NCBI GenBank assembly: GCA_024663395.1
Contig: JANFAH010000024.1
Span: 900,527-964,526, forward strand
Length of the DNA stretch: 64,000 bases
Source of the DNA: Pisolithus tinctorius
Lineage: Eukaryota; Basidiomycota; Agaricomycetes; Boletales; Pisolithaceae
Reading direction: 5' to 3'
Shown here piece after piece: positions 33,160 to 45,131 of the stretch. The notes beneath the pieces are model-generated. The model ran no database searches, was not told the origin of the DNA, and saw only the letters and a program-made list of their open reading frames with translations. The translations under genes and the position numbers were made by a program. The number at the start of each line of letters is the position of its first letter. Positions within the stretch are counted from its first letter, which is position 1.

Positions 33160-35131
33160 TTAATCACAGGTGGGAGGGCAGTCATTCTAAGAAGCCGAAC
33201 CCGTTCAGCTTCGAATTGGAAGACACTCAGATATTTGGACAACTCACTGGACGTGCGAAAGTGAGCATATGACAGGTGATGTACCCTTTGGCGAAACCAG
33301 CCCCAGCATATGCGAACAGATATTGCCATTTCCGCTTGAAGACTTCGTATTCAGCGGCGTCGGCCAATGCCGGATAATCCTTAATAATCAGTTCTTGTCT
33401 GACATTGGCTTCAAGGCGACGTCCCCATTCTCGGAGGGTTCGAGGGTAGTCTGGATTGAGGAGAGGCAATAAGGAAAACGGATAAATCATCGCAAACCAA
33501 AGGGAACATACGAGCAGCGTGATTTTCGACGCCTTCGAGGGTGAATCGCCCTTCTGAACCCGAATTGGCTGCAGCGATCAACGCGGTAGCACTGGGCAGG
33601 CACGAGTTAGGCCACATGTATTTGCGCATGAAGTCCTCCGGCCTTTAAGGGAAGGGAAGGGAACCTTGCGTGAGCATGCGAATCGTGACTTCAAAGGGCA
33701 GAAGAAACTCACTGATAGCGGGAATAGCGCGACTCTGGGAAACTAGACGCACTAACCACGGCGGTTGCATTTCGCGACTTCAGAGCGTAGTCGACAAGCT
33801 TGAAGTACGTGTGATAGTGCTGGGAACCCACGTGCTGTCCCACCAATTCGTGTGAGTGATAACAAAGAGAAACGGGGAATGCCTTTTCTCACCTCCAACA
33901 TTTCGATACTGACGAATGCGTCGAAGGCTTTTTCGAAGGAGGGAGGGATGTCACGATAGTCCATAAGGTGGACTCGAATACGATCCTGAAAACCGGCCTC
34001 CTTGATACGCTCCTCCGCAAGTGCTTTCTGTTCCTTAGACAACGTCAAAGTATCGACCTCACACCCAAATGTTCTGGCAGCCTAACGACGTAATCGTGAG
34101 CGACAATCATGAGACAGCAACGAACAAAACTCCTTCACCTCAATGGCGAGACCACCCCAGCCAGAGCCAAACTCCAAAATTCGGTCTCCAGGCTTGACCC
34201 TAGCCGCGGTAAGGACATGCCGGATTTTGCGAAGCTGTGCCGTTTCGAGGTCCCCGGGCGTTGGCCCGGTTACCAAGTCCCCACGCACGCCACCCTCCGC
34301 GTCTGTCCACAGGGCGCAAGAATACATCATTTCCTTACTCAAGAAAGCCTAGAAAGCATCGATCACTACGTGATTCCAGTCAAGTAGATTATTCTGGACG
34401 TACCTTGAAGAGTTCATTTGATTGGTCGTAACTGGCGATGGCATTCAGACGGGCTTTCCACCGTGTCTGCCCAAGGAAGGCGTTGGAGAGGCCGGATATC
34501 GCCGACGCTACCCGGTTGGCGGTTGAAGAAAGGTGGCCCATACCAGCCTCATTGTCGAGCCAAAGCTGACATTACCAGGGTCAATGGACATCGTGGAAAG
34601 GCAGAAGTGAAACTTACATCGAAAACAGCTTTGAGGCTGTCCACTTGTACGTCGCCTACCATGTACGCTTCACTGACTGGGGACAAGAGGTTAGACACTC
34701 AGGGGGAAAGAGTGAGCCGATTTGATGCTCACACCCAAGGTCCTGAGAACTGTCTGGGGGTCAGCACTCGGGTACCTCGAGAGGGGAATAAGATGAACAC
34801 GTACAAAAGAATACGAGTCCAGAAGTCATCTCTTGTGACTTTAAGGTGGACTTCATTGCAGCCCTTCGTGCGCGAACCAAAGTGGAATATGCCCTCGGAA
34901 TCAGAGATGGTGAGGTAGCCTCTGACGATGGCTTTCTCCATGATGGCAAGAACAGAAGCACGAGCTGTTTCAGCTATTAGCGGATATTGATCGGAGACGC
35001 AGAGAGGACATCTTACCGTAGCCGACCACGACAGACCTTGGGTTCGGAACAACCATCGACAATGATGGCAGCCGGTACAGCTTAGGAGCTGAGGAGAGGG
35101 CGATTGCTGTCGATGGCGCTGTGTTCATCAT
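33160..35131 (-). CDS. Cyclopropane-fatty-acyl-phospholipid synthase-like SAM methyltransferase
   Basis: The protein starts at the ATG pair at 35131/35128 and runs through a leader region (MEKAIVRGYLTISDSEGIFHF, SEAYMVGDVQVDSL, HLSSTANRVASAISGLSNAFLG). The methyltransferase core follows: MMYSCALW, KIRHVLTAARVKPGDRILEF, the SAM loop GSGWGGLAIE, CEVDTLTLSKEQ, RVHLMDYRDIP, VSIEMLEHVG and YHTYFKLVDYAL. It ends with a helical C-terminal part (RKYMWPNSCLP, YPRTLREWGRRLEANV, YEVFKRKWQYLFAYAGAGFAKGYI). This order matches bacterial and fungal CFA synthases, which methylenate unsaturated acyl chains of phospholipids; related fungal enzymes methylate sphingolipids, so the exact substrate is open. At least seven introns. 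The last exon (to TAA at 33160) rests on an acceptor near 33190 and is less sure. Confidence 0.85.
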
Positions 35132-38100
35132 GGTGGCCCGGAAGGATTAAGGTGAAGGTTATCTTTGGGGGAGGGGATCCGAAGCGGAGTGAAGACTGGA
35201 CGGGATGGGGACATCCATGGGTCCCCTTTATACTCTCCCGTGGGGGGAGGGGGGGAGGACCTGCCGGTTCATAGGGTCCATAGTGTAACGCAGATCTGTT
35301 CTCGGTTAAACCACGGTGTATACACTCCTGAGTGAGTCTTTCCTGTAACAAACGGGGATTCGCGGGAAAGATGAAATGGATCTGAGATGAGATTGATGCA
35401 TCCAGCTGGGAGGGCAAGGGAAGCAAAACATTCAAAATGAGTCCGGACGTAATAGCGTCGCCCTTCTCAAAATTAATATGAAAGAGAAACTCCTGTGGGT
35501 GTGCGACAATAATAATGATGATGGTGGCCAACAATATTGAGCTGTCGGTATGTATCGTCCCAATTTTGTTTACCAAATCGCGGAATGAAACATGATTGGA
35601 CAGTTTGTACCGGCCACGGCTCCCCTAGATGATAATTGCGTGCATCCACCCGGTCTTGATCTTGTCCCCTCGCCGGGAGTATGTTGGTTGCAATATTTGT
35701 GAGACACAGCCATATGGACAGAACAACGTCCTATCATGAAACTTGGAGCCCTGGAGGCGGACTCCTCCATTTCATGAGCCATCCCGCCTCCACTAATCTG
35801 GCGGTGCCCTGACCTTGGAACTATTTTTTATTTATTTTCGACGCCCACATGACAATAAGGAAGATTCACTTTCGTCTCAGGAATGTAGCTAAATCAGCCG
35901 CCACAGAGATCTGCGAGACTGCGGTGCTGTCACGGTGAACTCGTCCCCCAGGGTTGGAAACGGAAACCCTCCACGTTCTTCGGGTCGGACAAGGAGCTGG
36001 CAGCCCGGTTCGGAGCGGGCGGCTCGGTTGGTTTACTTCCGTTGATATGGATGATCCTGAACCAACGACCCTTTTTGCAACCTAAGCCCCGTCCAATGGC
36101 CTCATCCCAACGATCTTACTTGAAACTTGGCGCCTGCACTCACGAATTTACCCGATTGACACTTTTTGGGACTCGTTGTCATCGATTTCAGTGTCGTGGC
36201 ACTCACGCCTTCGCACACTGTCCAACTTGGTGGTCATATCACTCTGTGCCCTGACACGCACTGTTGCCTTGGAGAATTTTGTTTTAAAAACGGATCTTGC
36301 TGTGTATATAGTTCTAAGCACGATGCTTTATCTAAGTTTCATCGTGATGGAAAACAGCGATATGCAGTTCGACAAAAACGTTTCCTGCTCGAGTCGGCCT
36401 CTCCCGGCCGAACTCATAAATGTGGCAAAATGGCCGAAACCCATTGCTGAGATAGCCCACAGCTGCCAGAGTGACACCACCGTTTGTCTTGATGAACAAT
36501 GGCCACGTCCTGAGGGCCTGAGTAGTAGGGTGCAGCTTGTGGAACAATTCCTTGATTGACTTTATTGGACTCACTAGAAAATCAAATGCCCATCTTTCCT
36601 TCCAGAAACTTTGTACCCATGCTCCAGTAATTTGATCTTGCTCGCAGCTTTGTTCAGAATGATTGTTTCAAAATCAATGAGACTATAATCGATGTCAGTG
36701 ATTAGCAGCGGTGTAGGCGTCAGGTATGTCGCAGCGGCGGATTGGCTCTCCGCTTGTTCCCCCGTCAGACTCGAAGGAGGATGGTCGCTCCTCTTGCCCC
36801 GTCCCTGGCCTTCGGCTTCCTTGGCATATCTCTCGAACGAAGGGTTTGCACGTACTCGTCCCAACTTTCCCGACGTCTAGACTGCCAAGTTTGCTCCCAG
36901 AGTATGGCTTCCGTGAGGCTGGCCGGGGTTTGCCATCCGGGCATCAACACCGCCCTGACCACGTATGTCGCGTCATACAGGTTCAATCCGGACCTCGACC
37001 GCGTGGCCGACGCTCTCGCGCCCTAGCTGTACCATGCTGTCCAGCCATCCATGCCGCAACATCCCTTAGGCGCTATTACGGACGTTTTACACGCACAACT
37101 GCGTTGCTGTTGCGAAGAATCGTGGGATCCCGACTCCCGGCCAGCGGGAACTTTTCACAACGGTGTAACACGGCCCCACTTGCGGACACGCCTCAGTGAG
37201 CTGACACGAAACGCGATGTAAGCGGATTAGGATGTTTACCCCAACGGGCATCAGTAGGCTGTTGTGCTCCCGACTATTCGAGTAGACGTGACTCCATCGA
37301 TTTGTGATTGGCTAGCAAGTACCCGTTGGGTGTCCGCACCAAGGCTGATGGCGTGCAGCTTGCCAACCAAAAGTAGGTTAGGTCTGCGTTCTTCTAAATG
37401 AACTGTCTTCGTCCTTGCAAGACTAACTTGAAAAGGTTGGTTCTACCCACATATCTGGCACACCGGGTGACCTTAATTGCCTCTTTATTAGGCCATGCGA
37501 CTTGATCCGCTGTCTTATCATAACTCGGTCGAAATTGAGCCGTTATCTCGAGTCGTTGCGGCGATCACCCTGAGAGAATGCGCAGCTGCGTGTAGGACGT
37601 ATGCATTGTCTTTGGTGCCTGGCGGGTGAACCAGGAACATGTTTCCACCCGAGGTTCAAATGTTACCTGGCAGTTGTATAGGCACGCGTGCGACTTACAT
37701 ACTACGGTGATCTTGGAACTATGGTTTCTCAGCCGAATACATGTGCATGCGATGGCCAAGTGGTCTGTTGCGCCAGTAATCTGCTGTTCGGTCACCTGTC
37801 ACCGTTGGCGGGACCTTTTATACTGCGCGCTAATAATGAGAACCAATGCCTATGTACATTTTGATCGAAGAGCTGATCTTGTCTAGCAACGCAAAAGTTA
37901 AATGTTTGTTGACTGCAGCACCGCTTTGCCAAGCAAGTCCAAGTCTGGCCGAACGTCGCTGGGCCACAAATTCCCATCGTTTAGTCAAAGACGGTTAGTC
38001 AAGCACCTGACTGTAGGTCCACATGGTCAGTGCTATTGTGTGGGACGTACAGGGGTCGCATCATACTCCACTACGGATCAAAATCATTTAGGAGCCTGTC

Positions 38101-39143
38101 GGTCGGCCGGACCTGAAGGAACCTCCTTACACAGAAACCGGTTTCTAATAAGCGGTCATCGAATGGAACCTGCCTCGTGTTCTTTTGTAGCAGGTAATGT
38201 TTTGACGGTGGCACACAGGCTCTTAATACTTGCAGAATATTTTGCTTGCATTATGACTTCACTGCTCGGAATTCGTTCCGATCTTCCCAACCAGCTCGAC
38301 TCGAATTACGAATGACTTCACCGTTGATTGCCTCCCCACTTCGTACAAGTTCGGTTCCGGACGTCACCCCCTTACCTTGGTGTGGTTTGACATATGGGTC
38401 TCAGCTTAGTGCGCAGGCAGGTCAATTTAAGTGGTCATCGAATGGCATGCTTCGAGTGGGATTCCATCGCAAGGTTTCTTCCTCCATTAGTTCAGCTGCA
38501 CGGCATTTAGCATGACCTAGCGTTTAGCTTGGAATCGATCCATGAGTCCAATTCATGGCACAAACCTTGCGTCCTCAATCTGAGAGGTAGAAAGAAGGCC
38601 GCTGTCAAAATTTACGTGTGGGATTCAAGGTTCTGCACGTGAACAAAACACATGTCCGCATGAAAGAAACTCAGTGCTCAGATCGCCCAGCTTGCTGCCT
38701 ACAATCAGAGCGATTTCAGAAGTAGTTGTCGGCAATCGGCGAGATGGCTGATCCTCCAAGAAGGAAGGCAAGGTACGCATGTCGACGGTCGAGGCTTGAA
38801 GCCGGCGCCACTCAGAAGGCGGTCATGGTTAGCAAGGCCCAAAACACTCGAGATGGGCAGCGTATTGGATGGATGCTAAGCAGGAAGGGCCCGGGATAGT
38901 AATAGTCTGACCGTTATTGCAATATCGTGTGGACAGTACCATGGACGTGACTCAAACTAGAATTCGAGAAGCATGGCTCTTAATTTGGAAAATATTGGAC
39001 CTACAAAGCGGATACACGAGAACGGGGAACTGTGAGATCGACAGTCCACAAACGGACCAGGTTATTGTTTTTTTGGACGTCCACATGTCTTTCAAATGTT
39101 TCCTCACCAAGTTAGTGTCAATCGGATGCAATGATACGCCCTG
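35132..39143. other. 4-kb gene-poor interval, nothing recognised
   Basis: The first few hundred bases are presumably the promoter of the minus-strand methyltransferase. Beyond that I see only short overlapping open frames. The most protein-like are on the minus strand at 36574-36864 (96 codons, charged, with SLIDFETIILNKAASKIKLL) and 36765-36986 (with WDEYVQTLRSRDMPRKPKAR); they overlap in different frames and match nothing I know. CpG frequency is normal. No tRNA, terminal repeats or tandem repeats found. Confidence 0.4.
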
Positions 39144-40117
39144 TCAGACGACGGTCTGAGGTGGCGGTGGCGACACGGTGTCCAAACTATTCTCCCCTCT
39201 ATCAGGGACCATTGAGCTGTAATAGAGCCTATGGGCGACATCCTCGACCACCCAGTCAAGGCCAGCAATTAAATTATAGCCCGTCACTGCACTGCAGGGA
39301 GAAATTTTCCAATGGTGCGATTTGATGCCAGACAAGCCAAGCAGCTACACGAGAAGCGTAATCAGATCAAGGTCGATGTTTCGTTTAAAACAAAATACGT
39401 ACGTCGTGTATTTCCTTGTCCGTCATCGATCCGTGGATATCCTGCTTGTTGGCAAACACGAGAAGTGATGCACCCGTTAATCTCTGGTGATAGCGATAAC
39501 TTAATATTCAGATCGCCTCGCCTCCGGGGCGTGGGTGGAAGCTAACTTACGTCTTCTTGTAGAAGGTTATGGAGTTCTTCTTTGCAATCCTGGATGCGTA
39601 CGCGATCGCTCGAGTCGACGACCCACACAATGGCATCCGTCTGTTCGAAGTAATTTCTCCAGTAGGGCCGAAGTGTTCGTTGCCCTCCAACATCCCCTAC
39701 AGACATGCAAGCGGAAGAAAACGTCAGAGGTACCATTACGATAGAAATGAATGAATTAGAACTGACAGATGTTGAGGGTATAGCTGAATGATGAGAGGAC
39801 GATCCATTGCAGAATAGTTTCTGTTTTCGAGAGTGTCGCCGAGAGAGAACCCTTCGACTTGGCTCACCTTCGATGAACAAACGTCTTGATGTTGAAGCCA
39901 AGAGTAGGGCTGATACTTGATATGTCCTCTCCGTTGATCTTCTTCAGAATGGTGGTTTTACCCGCATTGTCGAGTCCACTGGTAGTGAATCGGGATTGTG
40001 TTTCAGTAAAATATAAGTTCCTTCTTAAGGCGGTTCGTTTGACAAAACATACAGGAAAAGGATTCTCATTTCCTTCTCCTTTCGACGGCTTTTCCTGATG
40101 ATAGTGAGCAGGCCCAT
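39144..40117 (-). CDS. ARL2-like small GTPase (ADP-ribosylation-factor family)
   Basis: The protein begins [20 protein letters not shown] with the myristoylation-type glycine at position 2. It then shows the P-loop [21 protein letters not shown] (switch I threonine), [21 protein letters not shown] (switch II), [14 protein letters not shown] (G4) and a CSAVTG element (G5) near the end. [19 protein letters not shown] and the tail ending in [15 protein letters not shown] fit ARL2 (yeast Cin4, fission yeast Alp41) better than ARF1 or ARL1. ARL2 works with tubulin cofactors in tubulin folding and microtubule integrity. There are four or more introns; one splits the P-loop region (GT at about 40050), another the WDVGGQ motif. 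The C-terminus has a short PPPPQ tail. Divergent from eIF5B. Confidence 0.88.
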
Positions 40118-40359
40118 GACGCTCCTTATACCTACCAGCTATTAGTAGGACTTGTCAAGTTTTGGTGAGGCAGTCCGGGGGTGGCGCAATATTGCCTTCG
40201 GCATTCGGCAGCAATTCAAGTGCCGTGACCGATAATACCTCCAGTACATACCACCCGCACACCTCACTGCGAGAGATCTAGCTTTTACCGGTGGTCAAGT
40301 CACTGTTGCAAGGTTGAAAATCACGCCAGATAAAAAGGCTTTGGACAACTACGAGCAGA
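40118..40359. promoter_or_regulatory. Bidirectional promoter between ARL2-like gene and eIF5B
   Basis: The gap of 242 bp separates two outward-facing housekeeping starts. No TATA box is evident. Function is inferred from orientation and spacing only. Confidence 0.45.
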
Positions 40360-43300
40360 TATGCCTCCAAAAAACAAAGGGAAGAAGGGGAAGCGTGCCG
40401 ACGATGACGACTACTGGTGTGTTCCAGCACTCATCTTCAGCGTGATCTCCATTCTCGAGCTAATGTTTCGCGGATGCCAGGGATAAGATGGGGACTCCTG
40501 CCCCGGCAAATCCCCTAGTTCCGGCGCAGATCACGGGGGGCGATGCCACAGATGAAGTTGAGAGTAAACCGCAACCCTCTGCAATGGGATTCTCGGCATT
40601 TGGTGCCCTTCATACGGACGATGGTCCACCAGAAGTAGATGAAAATGAAGATTTTGGAGGTTTGATGGTATGCCTGATCGTATTCCTGAGAAGCGCATAC
40701 TGTACACTAATTATATGTACATACAGTCTATGATCAAAGCGAATACTACAAAACAGAAGAAGGATAAGAAGAAAAAGGGCAGATTCCAGGCCGTTGAGGA
40801 TGAGGATGAAGAGTTTGCCTCTCCGCGTCCACCAGCACCGCAGTTAGATGCTGTTGAGGACGAAGATAATCGTCCTGGCCTCCTTCCGCAAAGAAGAAAA
40901 AGAAGAAGGGTAAGAAGGGCGCCGACGATTCCGACGAAGATGGCGCACTACCTACTGCACCGCCAGTTCCCAAAGGAGACATAGCGAATGAGGACGATGA
41001 TGGTGAAGACGTACCAGGGCCTGCCCTCAAAGAAGAAAAAGAAAAAGAAGGGCAAGAAAGACAAGGATATTGATGAAGAAGGCGACGCATTACCAACTGC
41101 ACCGCCAGCTCCCAATGTGGAGGTCGCAAACGACGTAGGGGGACGACGAGGAAGTAGATGTACCTGGGCCCGCTTCGAAAAAGAAGAAGAAAAAGAAGGG
41201 CAAGCAAGATAAGGACGACGAACTGGAAGCTGCTCCGTCGCCAGTTGCACCTGCCGCACCGGAGGTGGGGAAAGAAGATGCGGAGGAGGCTGAAGCTGCG
41301 GATGTTGCTGGGTCGGCTTCGAAGAAGAAAAAGAAGAAGAAGGGCAAGCAAGACAAGAGCGAGGAAGTTGAGGTTGTCCTGCCGCCAGCTGCGCCAGCCG
41401 TTGAGGAGGCTGGAAAGGAGGCTGGGGGGGAGGCCGAAGGCGGAGACAGTGCTGCTGCTGCTGCCAAGAAGAAGAAAAAGAAGAAGGGAAAGAAAGACGA
41501 GGATGCGGGCCCACCGGCAGCCGTACCTGTCCCCCACACCCGTTATTGGGAAGAAGGCGGGCGGCTTGGGTGCACTCCGGGCAATGATGGAGGAGAAGAA
41601 GCGGCTGGAGGAGGAGGCCAGGCGCAGAGAGGAAGAAGAGCGACGGCGAATCGAAGAGGAGGAAAGGAAAGCGGAAGAAGAGGCTAAGCGGAAGGAGGAG
41701 GAGAGGCTCCGTAGAAGGAGAGAGAAAAGGTATCTCATTTCGTCTGTGGTTACCGCTGCATCCCTCACTTTTTCTTTAAGGCAAAGCGTGACTTAGCTAA
41801 GAAGGAGGGTCGCTTGTTGACCAAGAAACAGAAGGAAGAAAGGGCTGCCGCTGAATTGCGACGACAAGCGTTATTGTCGTCGGGTGTCGTTGTTGAGGGC
41901 CTACAACAGCCCTCCGACATTTCCGGTACCACTGGTAAAAAGGTGGTATATGGTAATCGAAAGAAGAAGTCCGCTGCTACAGGAAGGGAGACACCCATAA
42001 CTTCGCCTTCGTCTCCTGCTCCTTCATCTCGCCCGCTGACCTGCCTGAACCAGCCCCTGAACCAACAGTGGAACTGGTAGAGCCATCTACCAAGGTCGAA
42101 GGCGTCAGGACGATTGGGATGCAAGCAGCGATGAGGAAGAAACCAAACCTGTTACACATCCTGGTGTCAAAGACTCCTGGGATGAGTCCAGTGAAGAGGA
42201 GACTGTTTCTCCACCTCCGACAACGAAGGAACCTCCCAAGGCACCCAGTGCTCCTGTGTCGAAGCCTTCACGGCCAACACGTCAGCCCACTGCGAAGGTG
42301 ACTGCTGGTAGGTTTGGCGATCTCGGTTTCAATACCATCGTACTGATTTGGTCACAGAAGCCAACGGATCGGCGGTCAAGAAACCTCAACCTGCTGACGC
42401 GAGCGGATCATCAACGGAATCTTCATCCGAGGAATCTTCGTCGGAGGAAGAAGACTCTGACGACAGTTCAGAGGAGAGCTCTGAGGAGTCCGATGATGGC
42501 CTTACGAAGGCGCGCGCCTAGCTGCACAAAGGAAAGCTGAAGCGGTCGAACGTAGAGCAAAAGCCCATGAAGCTGCTCTGGCTGCGCGTAGCAAGGACGA
42601 TTTACGCAGTCCGATTTGCTGTATCTTAGGACAACGTCGACACAGGTAAAACGAAGTTGTTGGACAAGGTTTGATGATTGCTTATTTCTCCACGTATGGC
42701 TAAATTCGTTGCTGTAGATTCGACAAACCAACGTCCAGGAAGGCGAAGCCGGTGGTATCACACAACAGATTGGTGCAACGTACTTCCCGGTTGATGCTAT
42801 CAAGACCAAGACTGCTGTTTTGAACAAGGTTTTATCTGATATTGTTAGAAAAAAAAAGTCAGTACTGACATGCATGGTAGGACAATACGCAAGAGTACAA
42901 GATACCCGGTTTGCTTGTTATCGATACACCCGGCCACGAATCATTCACCAACTTGCGGAGCCGTGGAAGTTCACTTTGTAACATTGCCATTCTCGTCGTC
43001 GATATTATGGTAAGCATTTTCTGCCTGCCTTAGTTTCTCCATTCTGATGTGCGCCTTAGCATGGTCTTGAACCTCAAACTCTTGAATCTCTTCGCCTTCT
43101 GAGAGATCGTAAAACACCCTTCATCGTTGCTCTGAACAAGGCGAGTTCTGCGCATTGCAGGTTCGTTCAGTTGTTAACAGTCCATCAGATCGACCGTATG
43201 TATGGCTGGAAGGCGACTCCAGACGGGGCATTCCAAGAATCACTTGCTAAACAACCGGTTTCTGTTAAACGCGAGTTTGAAGATCGGGTGCAGAAAACTA

Positions 43301-44928
43301 TCCTCGCGTTTGCCGAACAGGGTCTCAACGCTGTTCTTTACTATGAGAACCGAAATTTTGCCCGCAACGTGTCCCTTGTACCTACGTCCGCAATTACGGG
43401 TGAAGGTGTCCCAGATATGATCATGCTTCTTGTGAACCTCACCCAACAGCGCATGAGCGATCGTCTCATGTACCTATCTGAACTTGAGTGTACCGTTTTG
43501 GAAGTCAAGGTCATCGAAGGTCTTGGAACAACGATCGATGTCGTACTGTCCAACGGCATTCTACGTGAAGGCGACAAGATCGTCGTATGCGGTCTTAACG
43601 GACCAATTATCACCCAGGTTCGCGCTCTTCTAACCCCGCAGCCTCTGCGTGAGTTACGTGTCAAGGTCCGTGAACACCCCTATCGGGAGAGTATTCTTCC
43701 AATGATATATCTTTTTTTAGTCACAATACGTTCACCACAAAGAGGTCAGAGCGGCCCTTGGTGTCAAGGTTGTGGCACCTGACCTGGAGAAAGCCATCGC
43801 TGGTTCGAGACTTCTTGTAGTTGGACCAGACGATGACGAAGATGATCTCCGAGACGAGGTCATGTCCGACCTCACCTCACTTTTGAACTCCATTGACAAA
43901 TCAGGCCGTGGTGTCTGCGTACAAGCCAGTACACTGGGGTCATTGGAGGCGCTGCTTGACTTCCTTAAAGTCAGCAAGATCCCCGTAAACGGTATTAACA
44001 TTGGTCCTATTCACAAGAAGGATGTCATGCGTTGTGCTACTATGCTTGAAAAGGCTAAGGAACTCGCAGTTATTCTCGCCTTCGACGTTCCAGTAGACAA
44101 GGATGCAGAGAAATTGGCCGAAGAAATGGGCATACGGATATTTAAGGGTGGGTTTCCCGAAGCATCTGTCAGCGCGTCGTTGACAGTATCCTTGTAGCCG
44201 ACATCATCTACCATCTCTTCGATGCGTTCACGGCCTACAACAATGAGATCATGGAGGCTAAACGGAGAGATGCAGCTCCTCAAGCTGTCTGGACATGTCG
44301 TCTCAAAATCATTGCTGCATTCTGTAAGCGTGACCCGATCATCTTGGGAGTCGATATTCTGGATGGAAACTTGCGCATTGGAACGCCCATGTGCGTTGTG
44401 AAGGTCGATCCGACGACACAAAAGAAAGATATCATTGACTTGGGAAAGATGTGCGTCCTTTATTTCCTCGTTATCTACAATAGCTCCATGAGCCGGCCAA
44501 CAGCACCTCGCTCGAAATCAATCACAAACCGTTCGAGGTAAGAGTGGATCACACTGAATTCATTTTAACTAACAATGTTTCGTTGTCCTATCAGATAGTC
44601 AAGAAGTCTCAAGCAGGTGGAGGCGTTGCAGTGAAGATTGAACATGCAGTTTATCAGTCTGCGAGAATGTTTGGCCGACATTTTGACGAGAAGGATGAAC
44701 TCATTAGCCACATCACACGTCAGAGCATTGACGTTTTGAAGGTGAGTAGACATTGACACCATGTAGTCGTTTGTCGCTTAGATGTGCGTTCCAGGCGACC
44801 TTCAAAGCTGAGGTATCAATGGAGGAGTGGGCACTCATCAAGGCACTAAAGCCAGTCAGTATACTTGATCTGTCGTTCTTCTGTCCTCACTGACGTGAGA
44901 TCTCTCGCAGCGCCTGAATACTCAGTAG
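40360..44928 (+). CDS. Eukaryotic translation initiation factor 5B (IF2-type GTPase), with apparent indels in the N-terminal half
   Basis: The ATG at 40360 gives [19 protein letters not shown], followed by a long K/E/A-rich tail with repeated SKKKKKKGK blocks, the usual variable N-terminus of eIF5B. From 42590 on, the conserved GTPase appears: ILG-x-VDTGKT (G1), [20 protein letters not shown] (switch I), DTPGHESF (G3), LNK|IDRMYGW (G4, split by a GC-AG intron) and TSAITGEG (G5). Domains II-IV follow ([75 protein letters not shown]). The factor joins the 60S subunit to the initiation complex. In the N-terminal half the frame shifts repeatedly (near 40880, 41028, 41137, 41530, 42035, 42110, 42512) and once in G1 (about 42630). 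The last exon (44911-44928) gives a short tail to TAG. Confidence 0.9.
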
Positions 44929-45131
44929 AACCACATACATAGTTCATGAGGTGTACCTACGTAACTACTGCCCTCAGAATACGGGTTTGTCCAAACCAGC
45001 CATTAGCCAGCCGGATTCTTAAATTCTGAATGACATTTCGTGAGATTATGGAGTCCAAGTGGCGCTTATCACACCGGATAAATATCAAGTCACTTGGAAG
45101 AAAAAAGTATCGCTTCTTCTTTATCTCCTCA

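Noticed and set aside
36574..36986. Two overlapping minus-strand frames with charged, protein-like sequence
   Set aside because: They overlap in different frames, cannot both be real, and show no recognisable family or clear splice signals.
40746..41768. 340-codon minus-strand Ser/Leu/Phe-rich open frame
   Set aside because: It is the antisense of the K/E-rich eIF5B repeats, a common artefact of such composition.
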